A stretch of 13,790 nt of DNA. It comes from an uncultured Paracoccaceae bacterium. Its GTDB lineage: Bacteria > Pseudomonadota > Alphaproteobacteria > Rhodobacterales > Rhodobacteraceae. The notes beneath the pieces were generated by a model, which was given only the letters and a program-made list of their open reading frames with translations, searched no databases and had not been told where the DNA came from. The position numbers and the translations under genes were made by a program. Below are positions 5,210 through 12,230 of this stretch, piece after piece (the stretch's first letter is position 1; every line of letters begins with the position of its first letter). The DNA lies in the NCBI GenBank assembly GCA_938038825.1, contig CALHST010000348.1:1-13790 (forward strand), written 5' to 3'.

Positions 5210-5842
5210 TCAGGGACGCCATTTCAGGAAATTCGCAATCAGTTGCAATCCAACTGATTGGCTTTTTTCAGGGTGAAATTGCATGCCAACCTTGGTGCCA
5301 TCTGCCACAATTGCCGTGACCTCACTGCCGTAATCCACATGGGCCAACCGCTGGGTCGGGTCTGACATATCCATTTGATAGGAATGCACGAAATACGCGT
5401 GATCACCGGACGTGATGCCATCCAGAACCGGGTGCTCGCCTGTGAGAACCAGGTCATTCCACCCCATATGTGGGATCTTTAATCCGGGCGCTTCAATGCG
5501 TTTTACGGCACCGTCGATCCAAGCAAGCCCTTCGGTGTCTTGATATTCATGACCCATGCGCGCCATGAGTTGCATTCCAACGCAGATGCCCAAAAAAGGG
5601 CGGGCACGATTTTCAACGGCCTCTATCAGGGCATCATACAGCCCACCGGTGCCCTTAAGGGCGTGCATACAAGCCGGGAACGCACCGTCGCCGGGTAGGA
5701 CAATGCGATCTGCGCGCGCGACGTCTTCGGCCTTGTCAGACACCAAAACGTCACCTGCGTTTTCTTCGCGGGCCATGCGTTCGAAGGCCTTGTGGGCCGA
5801 ATGCAGATTGCCACTTTCATAATCAATCAGGACAGTGAGCAT
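5210..5842 (-). CDS. hisH: Imidazole glycerol phosphate synthase glutaminase subunit (HisH)
   Basis: This 210-residue class I glutamine amidotransferase releases ammonia from glutamine and channels it to HisF. The catalytic triad is complete: nucleophile C87 in GICVGMQLM, H190 and E192 in MQFHPEKSQS. The start VLIDYESGNLHSAHKAFER and the LPGDGAF oxyanion region are typical. An upstream in-frame ATG (5896) would overlap hisB and add 18 unsupported residues, so ATG at 5842, four bases after the hisB stop, is preferred. The gene ends tail to tail with the second DUF2147 gene. Its partner hisF lies beyond that pair and hisA. Confidence 0.96.
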   Translation of the reverse strand: MLTVLIDYESGNLHSAHKAFERMAREENAGDVLVSDKAEDVARADRIVLPGDGAFPACMHALKGTGGLYDALIEAVENRARPFLGICVGMQLMARMGHEYQDTEGLAWIDGAVKRIEAPGLKIPHMGWNDLVLTGEHPVLDGITSGDHAYFVHSYQMDMSDPTQRLAHVDYGSEVTAIVADGTKVGMQFHPEKSQSVGLQLIANFLKWRP

Positions 5843-5846
5843 GGGC

Positions 5847-6434
5847 TTATAGTGCCCCTTTGGTAGAGGGGATCGCGTCAGACTTGCGCGGATCAACTTC
5901 GACCGCTTCTCGCAGGGCGCGCGCCACAGATTTGAAAGCGGCTTCCGCGATATGGTGCGAATTCACCCCGTGCAACATGTCCACATGCAGGGTGATCCCG
6001 CCATGTGTTGACAGGGCCTGAAAAAATTCGCGCACCAATTCACAATCAAAGGCCCCGATTTTTTGTGTCGGCAGATCAAGGTTCCAAATCAGGAACGGGC
6101 GTGCCGACAAATCCAGGGCTGTGCGCACCAGCGCATCGTCCATGGGCAGCAGGCAGCTTCCGTACCGGCGGATCCCCTTTTTATCGCCCAAAGCCTGCGT
6201 CAGGGCTTGGCCAATGGCGATGCCTACGTCTTCGACCGTGTGGTGATCATCAATGTGCAAATCGCCTGTGGCTTTCACGGTCATGTCGATCAGCGAATGA
6301 CGCGCCAATTGATCCAACATGTGATCAAAGAAGCCCACACCCGTCTGCATGTCATAAACCCCAGTGCCATCCAGATTGATGTCAACCGAGATATCGGTTT
6401 CGGCGGTGGTGCGTGTGATGCTTGCAGTGCGCAT
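5847..6434 (-). CDS. hisB: Imidazoleglycerol-phosphate dehydratase (HisB)
   Basis: This 195-residue enzyme dehydrates imidazole glycerol phosphate to imidazole acetol phosphate. It has only the dehydratase domain, as usual outside enterobacteria; the histidinol-phosphatase domain of E. coli HisB is absent. Duplicated metal-binding histidine motifs are clear: FFDHMLDQLARHS (about 35-47), DDHHTVEDVGI (about 62-72) and the C-terminal VNSHHIAEAAFK. AAGGA eight bases upstream supports the ATG at 6434. It is the first gene of this his cluster, with a good promoter at 6464-6492 and hisH four bases downstream. Confidence 0.97.
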   Translation of the reverse strand: MRTASITRTTAETDISVDINLDGTGVYDMQTGVGFFDHMLDQLARHSLIDMTVKATGDLHIDDHHTVEDVGIAIGQALTQALGDKKGIRRYGSCLLPMDDALVRTALDLSARPFLIWNLDLPTQKIGAFDCELVREFFQALSTHGGITLHVDMLHGVNSHHIAEAAFKSVARALREAVEVDPRKSDAIPSTKGAL

Positions 6435-6463
6435 GATGCAATTCCTTGTGGTCAGGCCGCGTC

Positions 6464-6492
6464 CTTATAGGCAGGGCAGGGCACAGGGCCAA
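6464..6492 (-). promoter_or_regulatory. Sigma-70-type promoter for hisB
   Basis: On the minus strand TTGGCC (6492-6487) is followed after exactly 17 bases by TATAAG (6469-6464), a five-of-six match to the -10 consensus. Transcription would begin near 6457, about 23 bases before the hisB ATG, leaving no room for a leader-peptide attenuator. Confidence 0.65.
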
Positions 6493-6563
6493 GGTCTGCT
6501 TTTGCGGATTGCACCGGGCGTGACGGATGTGCCAGACTCATCATACGCATCGGAGAGCCCAAT

Positions 6564-6803
6564 ATGACCACATGTGTTTTCATCCAGATCAGGTGTAAGC
6601 CCGGCCAAACCTATAAAGTCGCAGAAGAGATTGCCTTGCGCGAAATCCATTCCGAGCTGTATTCGACCTCGGGTGACTTTGATTTGATGATGAAAGTGTA
6701 CATTCCGGAAACGGAGGATGTGGGGCACTACATCAATGATCGTTTGCTGGATATCTCGGGCATCGAACGGTCTTTGACCACAATGACGTTTAAGGCTTTT
6801 TGA
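6564..6803 (+). CDS. Stand-alone Lrp/AsnC ligand-binding (RAM) domain protein
   Basis: This 79-residue protein corresponds to the C-terminal ligand-binding and oligomerisation domain of Lrp/AsnC regulators, without the helix-turn-helix. Beta-alpha-beta-beta-alpha-beta order is readable: VFIQIRC, a helix around AEEIALREIHS, YSTSGDFDLMMKVYI with the conserved G-D-(F/Y)-D turn, a helix around VGHYINDRLLDI, then SLTTMTF. Such stand-alone proteins form ring-like oligomers and are thought to bind amino acids or modulate full-length Lrp proteins. The start has GGAG nine bases upstream. It is divergent from hisB (129 bases between starts), which invites a link to amino-acid sensing, but this is inference. 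Confidence 0.85.
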   Translation: MTTCVFIQIRCKPGQTYKVAEEIALREIHSELYSTSGDFDLMMKVYIPETEDVGHYINDRLLDISGIERSLTTMTFKAF

Positions 6804-6805
6804 TC

Positions 6806-6836
6806 CAAGGGCGGCCTGTTCAGTATACCGCCCTTG
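6806..6836. terminator. Bidirectional hairpin between converging genes
   Basis: CAAGGGCGG (6806-6814) pairs perfectly with CCGCCCTTG (6828-6836) around a 13-base loop, three bases after the RAM-domain gene and 14 bases before the SDR gene's stop. There is no good U-tract on either strand. Position between two gene ends favours a shared terminator or 3'-end protective hairpin. Confidence 0.55.
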
Positions 6837-6849
6837 ATCCTGTGACCCC

Positions 6850-7620
6850 TTAGCTGACCGGTGGCAAACCAACGGCGACCCGGCCTTCATTGGTTTTTAT
6901 CGAAAAGTCGGTCCCGCGATACTCATCCGCATCGGGTGACATCAAATATGCCACAGTTTGCGCAACCCATTCTGGCGGAATATGCGCGGAGGGGTCCATT
7001 TGGCTGACCGGGTTAATGCCAGACGCTTTAATTTGCACCTGCATATCAGTTGCCACAGTGCCCGGCGATAAGCCGATCACGCGGATACCCTGATCACCAT
7101 ATTCCTTGTGCCCCATTTTTGTCAGGGACAGCACAGCAGCTTTGGTGGCGCAGTAGTGGCTCCAACCTTCCAGCGCGTTCGTGGCCGCGCCCGAAGATAT
7201 GTTAATGACAGTGCCGCCGCCCTGCGACAGCATATGAGGGATCGCAAAACGCATTCCATAGTAAACACCTTTTAGGTTCACATCGACCACATGCCCCCAT
7301 GCGTCGGGGTCACTATCAACCAAGCGCGCGACAGGGTCGATCAGACCTGCATTATTCAGCAAAAGGTCAATTCGCCCGGCCACATCCACAGCCTTGGATA
7401 CCATCGCCTCGACAGACGCCCGGTCGCCGACATCTGTGGTGATCGCCGTTGCAGTGCCACCTGAGTCAGAAATGCTGGTCGCAAGGTCATTAATGGCACC
7501 CTCTGAGCGCGCCGCAAGGACAACATGTGCGCCAAGTTCAGCCAAATGACGTGCCGTGGCTGCGCCTATGCCTTTAGACGCACCTGTGATCAGTGCGGTC
7601 TTGTTTGCAAAATTTGTCAT
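6850..7620 (-). CDS. Short-chain dehydrogenase/reductase (SDR)
   Basis: This 256-residue classical SDR is a soluble NAD(P)-dependent oxidoreductase. It has the cofactor motif TGASKGIG (12-19), NNAG (89-92), catalytic serine in NISSG (142-143), and Y156/K160 in YCATK. A PGTVATDM segment (186-193) follows, as usual. Arginine 38 after the second strand (AARSE) hints at NADP preference. The start at 7620 has TTGGAG eight bases upstream; an earlier ATG at 7665 would add 15 unsupported residues. It is last in the minus-strand series after the IclR gene, across a 151-base gap, so it may share the TRAP transcript or have its own promoter. Substrate unknown; an alcohol/aldehyde interconversion linked to the GMC pathway is plausible. 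Confidence 0.88.
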   Translation of the reverse strand: MTNFANKTALITGASKGIGAATARHLAELGAHVVLAARSEGAINDLATSISDSGGTATAITTDVGDRASVEAMVSKAVDVAGRIDLLLNNAGLIDPVARLVDSDPDAWGHVVDVNLKGVYYGMRFAIPHMLSQGGGTVINISSGAATNALEGWSHYCATKAAVLSLTKMGHKEYGDQGIRVIGLSPGTVATDMQVQIKASGINPVSQMDPSAHIPPEWVAQTVAYLMSPDADEYRGTDFSIKTNEGRVAVGLPPVS

Positions 7621-7692
7621 GAAGAGACTCCAAAATAAATCTGGGTTAGGAACAGGGTTTTCCACCTGAAACTGTGTCGCGTGTCAGCATAG

Positions 7693-7708
7693 ATCGCGGG
7701 TGCGCGAT
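7693..7708 (-). promoter_or_regulatory. Inverted repeat upstream of the SDR gene, possible operator
   Basis: ATCGCG and CGCGAT form a perfect six-base dyad with a four-base spacer, 73 bases upstream of the SDR start in the 151-base gap after the IclR gene. It does not resemble the dyads in front of dctP. It could be an operator or a small mRNA hairpin. Confidence 0.35.
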
Positions 7709-7771
7709 ACGAATACAGGCGGGCAAACCGGACAATTATTGAGTGGAACGGGAGTACAAATAGGGATGCGC

Positions 7772-8551
7772 CTAGCCGAGTACAAGTTCTTCCAAGCGCG
7801 AGACTGCAATTTTTAGTTTGTTCAATTCTTTGCACAGCCCGTCCAGCGAAATGCGTTGAATTGGGGCGTGGATCGACAGAGTTGTCACCAGACGTCCCTG
7901 ATCGTCTCGGATGGGCGCTGCAATCGCAGTCATGCCTTCCATAAATTCTTCGTTGTCTTGGGCAAACCCTTGCGCACGGGTGCGCAGAAGTTCTTCGCGC
8001 AGCATGGCCGGATCCGTCAAAGTTCGACTTGTCCGCCGATCTAGAGTGGTATCGCGCAACAACCGATCCAGCCGGTCAGGGCGCAAGGAAGACAGGTACA
8101 TTTTGCCGCTTGCGGTGCAATGAAAGGGCACTTGGGAACCAACATCCAACTGAATGCGCAATGGCCAATGTGTTTCAACACGATCCAGATAAACCATGCC
8201 GTCGCGCCCGGGGGCTGCAAGATTGCAGGTCTCTCCGACATCATCGGCCAAGGCCTTCATGATGCGCAGGCGTTCTGAGCGAACCCGTTCTGAACTGAGT
8301 GTATTCACCGCGACGCGGCGCATGCGGTGGCCGGGGCCATAGCTCCGGCCATCCACGTCTCGTTGCAGGAAGCCTTCGGATTCTGCTGTGCTCAGCAAGC
8401 GATGGACCGTAGGTTTTGGAAGGTCCAGCGCATCGCAGAGGGCGGAGGGGGCAACAGGCGTACCTGCCTTTGCCACCTCCTCCAGCAGATAGAGAAGTCG
8501 CAGATTGGTGGGAATTTGTCCCTTAGTATCCATTGCGTAATCTTCAGGCAT
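7772..8551 (-). CDS. IclR-family transcriptional regulator
   Basis: This 259-residue regulator has the standard two-domain IclR build. An N-terminal winged helix-turn-helix spans about residues 14-78 (recognition region LDLPKPTVHRLLSTAESEGF, then the DGRSYGPG wing). The C-terminal GAF-like effector-binding domain spans about 95-255, including CTASGKMYLSS (145-155). Family members usually bind a small carboxylate, aromatic or similar metabolite and control a nearby catabolic operon. It starts 18 bases after dctM and is probably the last or second-last gene of the TRAP transcript, which would create feedback. The likely targets are the dyads at 12147-12194. An in-frame ATG at 8533 is an alternative start; neither has a strong ribosome-binding site. 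Confidence 0.92.
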   Translation of the reverse strand: MPEDYAMDTKGQIPTNLRLLYLLEEVAKAGTPVAPSALCDALDLPKPTVHRLLSTAESEGFLQRDVDGRSYGPGHRMRRVAVNTLSSERVRSERLRIMKALADDVGETCNLAAPGRDGMVYLDRVETHWPLRIQLDVGSQVPFHCTASGKMYLSSLRPDRLDRLLRDTTLDRRTSRTLTDPAMLREELLRTRAQGFAQDNEEFMEGMTAIAAPIRDDQGRLVTTLSIHAPIQRISLDGLCKELNKLKIAVSRLEELVLG

Positions 8552-8569
8552 CGTGCGTCCGTTTGTAGG

Positions 8570-9928
8570 TTATCCCCGACCCAAAAGGGCCAGCGCCAAG
8601 CTTGGTACCATGGCGACCAAGATCCAAACTGCAAGTAGCGAGATCAGGTACATGGTAGAATAGCGCAGAAGTCGGAAATAGGGAACGCCTGTCACACCCG
8701 ATGCCACATAAAGGTTAAGACCATATGGTGGCGTGATGAAGCCAATCGATGCACCCACAAGGAAGATCACCGCGAAGTGAATTGGATCAACGCCGACTGA
8801 TGCCGCGATAGGAGCCAAGATCGGCGCCATGATGATTGTCACCGGAAGGCTTTCCAAGATCATCCCTGCAACAAACACCATTGCCATCGCTGTGAACAGA
8901 ACGGGGTAGTAACCGCCCATGCTTGTCACCAGGCTGCCAATGGCTTCCTGTGCACCAAGCAGCGACAGGATTTGCTGCATCACAACCGACACCGCAATCA
9001 GAGGTGCCAAGATGCCGCTGATCTGAGCGGAACGCACGATGATCGACGGGATCTCGCGGAACCGGAACCCATCAACAAGCAGCATGGAACCATAGGATTT
9101 TTCATCCACGGGAAGGTCGCTTTGAATGCCCATCATTTTCGTCAGCGGGAAGCTGATCAGACCAACAATGATGCCGAAACCAACAGTCACGCCCGCCGCT
9201 TCAGTCGGCGAGAACTTACCCGTATAGATGCCCCAAAGCACCAGACCGATGGCAAAGAAACCAAGCCACGCACCAAGCGCTGTCTTGTTAATGCGCGCAA
9301 TGCTCAGGTTTGTCAGTATCCCCCATTTGTTGACGGTGCACACGATGAAGCACACAAGCATCATGGCCAGAACCATCAATGTGCCTGGGATAATCCCCGC
9401 AATGAACAGCTGTCCAACTTCAAGGTTCATCAAGAAGCCGTAAACGATGAAGATAATGGATGGTGGGATGATGATCCCAACTGTCCCGCCCGCAGCAGCT
9501 GTCGCCGCTGAGAAACGCTCGTCATAGCCGCCTTTGACCATTTCAGGGTGCAACATCGAACCGATAGTTGCCGTGGTTGCAGAGTTCGATCCAGAGATCG
9601 CAGCAAACAGACCACAGGCCCCAAGAGACGCCATCGCCAGACCACCGCGTAGCCAGCCAAGACAGGCATACGCATAGTCGGACAATCGTTTTGCGATCCC
9701 GGATTTGTTGATCAGGTCACCGGTCAGGATGAACAAGGGCATCGCCATCAATGCAAAGCCGTCTTTAAAGACGTTCAGCATCTCGGCACCCGTGTTATCG
9801 AGCGTCAGGTCCAGCACGAAGCTACAGCCAACAACCCAGTAGAAGATGATCAGAAGAACTGGTGTGCCCATCATAAAGAGGAAGGTCACGGCCAGCGAGA
9901 TAATTGTAATCCATGTTCCGTCAGACAT
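8570..9928 (-). CDS. TRAP transporter large permease subunit (DctM family)
   Basis: This 452-residue inner-membrane protein has about 12 hydrophobic segments and forms the sodium-coupled transport channel of a tripartite ATP-independent periplasmic transporter. DctM hallmarks are present: MAMPLFILTGDLINKSG near residue 60, the long GLFAAISGSNSATTATIG segment followed by the helix-rich GGTVGIIIPPS, and a matching second-half region with the LESLPVTIIMAPILAPIA stretch. Length fits the family. It begins one base after dctQ, indicating tight coupling. A purine-rich GGGGGGGAAA precedes the ATG. Substrate specificity comes mainly from the partner DctP and cannot be read from this subunit. Confidence 0.95.
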   Translation of the reverse strand: MSDGTWITIISLAVTFLFMMGTPVLLIIFYWVVGCSFVLDLTLDNTGAEMLNVFKDGFALMAMPLFILTGDLINKSGIAKRLSDYAYACLGWLRGGLAMASLGACGLFAAISGSNSATTATIGSMLHPEMVKGGYDERFSAATAAAGGTVGIIIPPSIIFIVYGFLMNLEVGQLFIAGIIPGTLMVLAMMLVCFIVCTVNKWGILTNLSIARINKTALGAWLGFFAIGLVLWGIYTGKFSPTEAAGVTVGFGIIVGLISFPLTKMMGIQSDLPVDEKSYGSMLLVDGFRFREIPSIIVRSAQISGILAPLIAVSVVMQQILSLLGAQEAIGSLVTSMGGYYPVLFTAMAMVFVAGMILESLPVTIIMAPILAPIAASVGVDPIHFAVIFLVGASIGFITPPYGLNLYVASGVTGVPYFRLLRYSTMYLISLLAVWILVAMVPSLALALLGRG

Positions 9929-9929
9929 C

Positions 9930-10775
9930 TTAGGTTTCCCCCCCGATCACAGCTTGTTCAATCATTGGGCCATCGCCTTTATATTTGGCCATGTCCTGCA
10001 GGATATTTTCGATGGCTCGTGTGGCGAGCAGGATGAAGCAAAGCGGCATCGTGAACATAAACCACCAGCGCATGACATCGTCTGTTCCCAGAACAATTGC
10101 GAAGTTGTCATACGTGTTAACGGTCGCGCGGGACGTCGTTGTTACGACGATGATACAGAATATCAGCCACAGAACATTGTCGAATGTCAGCCAGAAAAAC
10201 TGGCCTCTGCGCCCGAGCTTCGTGCGAAACTCTGAAAAGCTTAGGTGTGTGCGCAAACGAATGTTCAGGGCCGCGCCATACCATGCCATAACCATAAACA
10301 GTAGGGGCGGAATGGTCGTGGACCACGGCACCTGTGCGTTAAAGCCAAAGCGTTGAATAACACCGATGAAGATAATCGCTGCCATCACAATATAGGAATA
10401 AACCACGATGGTTCGTTCTGGTGTGCGTTCAAACAAAATCAATAGAACGGGAATTCCGACCAGGAACATCCGGTGATGACCACCTGTCATCGTTTCCACG
10501 AAATCTGCGAACGGGTCCCAAAAAGCTGCCGTCAAGGCAAGTGTCAGGAATAGCGCAATCAGCGGGTGCGTAATTGATGTGGTTGGTCGTCCTAAACGCG
10601 CTTCCAAACCTTCAGCCAACCGTTCCCGATAGTAGAACAGAACAGCACCAAGCAGTGTCAGCGGTCCGAAGACAAGCCATGCGGCATCCGACCGGTATGC
10701 CTTCACCACTTTGAAATTAATGTCACCACTTAACGTCGCACTGACGATAGTGACCATGTCTGACCAGACTGACAT
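9930..10775 (-). CDS. TRAP transporter small permease subunit (DctQ family), extended
   Basis: This 281-residue membrane protein has about seven hydrophobic segments (approximately 32-49, 70-88, 103-116, 122-141, 152-173, 193-213 and 235-253). Typical DctQ proteins have four helices and about 160-220 residues. The last four helices, with the family-like motif WYGAALNIRLRTHLSF (165-180), look like the DctQ core; roughly the first 120 residues with three helices are extra. It works with DctM as the membrane part of the transporter. GGGAGGGG upstream supports the start. It follows dctP after 117 bases containing a terminator, and overlaps nothing. The assignment rests on context and the core motif. 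Confidence 0.85.
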   Translation of the reverse strand: MSVWSDMVTIVSATLSGDINFKVVKAYRSDAAWLVFGPLTLLGAVLFYYRERLAEGLEARLGRPTTSITHPLIALFLTLALTAAFWDPFADFVETMTGGHHRMFLVGIPVLLILFERTPERTIVVYSYIVMAAIIFIGVIQRFGFNAQVPWSTTIPPLLFMVMAWYGAALNIRLRTHLSFSEFRTKLGRRGQFFWLTFDNVLWLIFCIIVVTTTSRATVNTYDNFAIVLGTDDVMRWWFMFTMPLCFILLATRAIENILQDMAKYKGDGPMIEQAVIGGET

Positions 10776-10841
10776 CTGGCGCCCCTCCCTATTTTTGATT
10801 CTGATTGTATTAATTATGGCGCATTCATTGCGCTCTTAATC

Positions 10842-10872
10842 AAAAAAGCCGGCCCCGAATTTCGGAGCCGGC
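10842..10872 (-). terminator. Intrinsic terminator between dctP and dctQ
   Basis: Read on the minus strand, an 11-pair stem (10872-10862 with 10858-10848, one G-U pair, arms starting GCCGGC and ending GCCGGC) with a 3-base loop is followed by six T (10847-10842). It sits 20 bases after the dctP stop. Partial termination here would give more binding protein than permease. TTGATT and CATAAT about 19 bases apart just downstream could be a weak internal promoter for dctQM. Confidence 0.88.
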
Positions 10873-10892
10873 CAAAATCATTTAGCCGTGGA

Positions 10893-12125
10893 TTAAGCTT
10901 TCCACCAACGGCGTGGTTCGACGTTCTCAGGCAACGTGTTCGCGTCGATTGTGCGAACTTCGTCGTAGATTTCCTGATACGTGTCTGCGCCACCTTGCCA
11001 GCCATTAAGGCGCTCACGCCATTCTTCCCACAATTGTGGTTGGAACTCTGGCGAGCACATTTCTTCGGCTTTCTTGATCTCTGCGTCGGACAAGAATGCG
11101 TTACGCACGTTGTTCTGAGCAAAGATTGTACCTGGCAGTTGTGGGTCGGACATACCAACCGTCTTGACCAGGGCCGCTTCGTTGGCCGCTTGAACGTGTG
11201 TTTGCGCCCAATATGCGGATTCCATCACTTCGTCTTGCAGTTCGCCGCCAAGGCTATCGAACACTTCAGCAGACATTGCTGTGTGCTCTGTACCGCAGAA
11301 GAAGTTCAGGTGAACCGACTGGGACACAACAGGGGACATGTTTGCGTATGCAACCGCAGACGCCCATGTTTCCGCGCCATCAATCAGGCCTTGTTTCAGA
11401 CCATCAAGCGTTTCTTCCCAAGCAACTGGAACTGGGTTCAAGTTCATCGCCGTCATGGCGATACGACCCAGCTGTGTCCCTGTTACACGGTTTTTCGTAC
11501 CGAAGAGTTGCTCAACAGATGTGACTGTTGGCTTGTCTTCCCACGACAGACCCAACTGGATGCCGCGCAGTTCAGCGTGGCTGAACAGGAATTTCAGACC
11601 ATGACGACGCTCATAAGGCTCGCGCAGAAGCGCTTGCGATTTGGGCGAGTACAAGAAGTGGTACTGGTCCGCACGGTTACGGAACATATACGCATAGTCC
11701 AGAACGTTGAGGTACGGCGCGCCGCCCGCAGAGTTCTGTGTGGATGCCGCGTAGATGTCTACGATACCCTGTTGCGTCTTCTCAACGCAGGACACCTGGC
11801 CACAGATTTGGTTGTTGCCGATGAACTCGACACGGATTTCACCGTCTGTACGGCTTTCAAGATCCCGTGCAAATTCCAAGGCGCCGGCACGTTCAATCAA
11901 AAGGTTTTGCGGGTTAAAACCAGCAGCACCAAATTTCAATGTGAACTTAGGTTCTTTCGCGAAACGCTTTTCATAGGTCGATTCTGCCGCTTTGGCGAGA
12001 TTCGCTGCAGTCATTGCCCCACCGAATGTACCCGCCGCCATAAGCGTCGAACCCATCCCGTAAGTCCCTGCAATCCTAAAGAAATCGCGACGTGAAACGC
12101 CCTTAATGCGATCATATACTGCCAT
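10893..12125 (-). CDS. TRAP transporter substrate-binding protein (DctP family), Tat-exported
   Basis: This 410-residue periplasmic binding protein supplies substrate to DctQM. Its N-terminus has a twin-arginine signal, SRRDFFRIAG (about residues 11-20), followed by a weakly hydrophobic region ending near AKAAE. DctP-type features include KTQQGIVDIYA, the NRVTGTQLGR segment carrying the family's usual substrate-carboxylate arginine, and GLKQGLIDGAETW. It is longer than common DctP proteins (about 330), largely from the signal and C-terminal extension. I chose ATG at 12125, with GGAGG upstream; an ATG at 12158 would lie inside the promoter dyad. Tat export suggests folding before export, sometimes with a bound cofactor or metal. 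Substrate unknown; isethionate or a similar small anion is a hypothesis from context. Confidence 0.92.
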   Translation of the reverse strand: MAVYDRIKGVSRRDFFRIAGTYGMGSTLMAAGTFGGAMTAANLAKAAESTYEKRFAKEPKFTLKFGAAGFNPQNLLIERAGALEFARDLESRTDGEIRVEFIGNNQICGQVSCVEKTQQGIVDIYAASTQNSAGGAPYLNVLDYAYMFRNRADQYHFLYSPKSQALLREPYERRHGLKFLFSHAELRGIQLGLSWEDKPTVTSVEQLFGTKNRVTGTQLGRIAMTAMNLNPVPVAWEETLDGLKQGLIDGAETWASAVAYANMSPVVSQSVHLNFFCGTEHTAMSAEVFDSLGGELQDEVMESAYWAQTHVQAANEAALVKTVGMSDPQLPGTIFAQNNVRNAFLSDAEIKKAEEMCSPEFQPQLWEEWRERLNGWQGGADTYQEIYDEVRTIDANTLPENVEPRRWWKA

Positions 12126-12146
12126 GTGATCCTCCCATATTGGCAA

Positions 12147-12171
12147 TTTTTGAGACATTATATCTCAAAAA
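12147..12171. promoter_or_regulatory. dctP promoter -10 box inside a 9-bp operator dyad
   Basis: TTTTTGAGA (12147-12155) and TCTCAAAAA (12163-12171) form a perfect inverted repeat. On the minus strand the seven-base spacer reads TATAATG, containing a perfect -10 hexamer TATAAT (12162-12157). No good -35 box lies upstream. A start near 12150 would place dctP 25 bases downstream. A protein bound to this dyad would cover the -10, as expected for repression. The IclR protein encoded at 7772-8551 is the obvious candidate. Confidence 0.65.
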
Positions 12172-12172
12172 A

Positions 12173-12194
12173 GACTAGAATAGTATTTCTAATC
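12173..12194. promoter_or_regulatory. Second dyad overlapping a possible GMC-gene -10 box
   Basis: GACTAGAA (12173-12180) and TTCTAATC (12187-12194) pair at seven of eight positions around a six-base spacer. A plus-strand -10 candidate TAGAAT (12176-12181) lies in it, with a weak GAGACA (12152-12157) 18 bases upstream. It is one base from the first dyad, so both could bind the same or adjacent regulator dimers controlling the divergent pair. Confidence 0.45.
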
Positions 12195-12230
12195 TGCATA
12201 GTGTTTTTTTAGTATGCGGAGGAAATTTCG

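Noticed and set aside
10995..12095. Long (366-codon) plus-strand open frame antisense to dctP
   Set aside because: dctP on the other strand has a Tat signal, family motifs and a good ribosome-binding site. The antisense frame is cysteine- and arginine-rich with no family features, as expected for a shadow.
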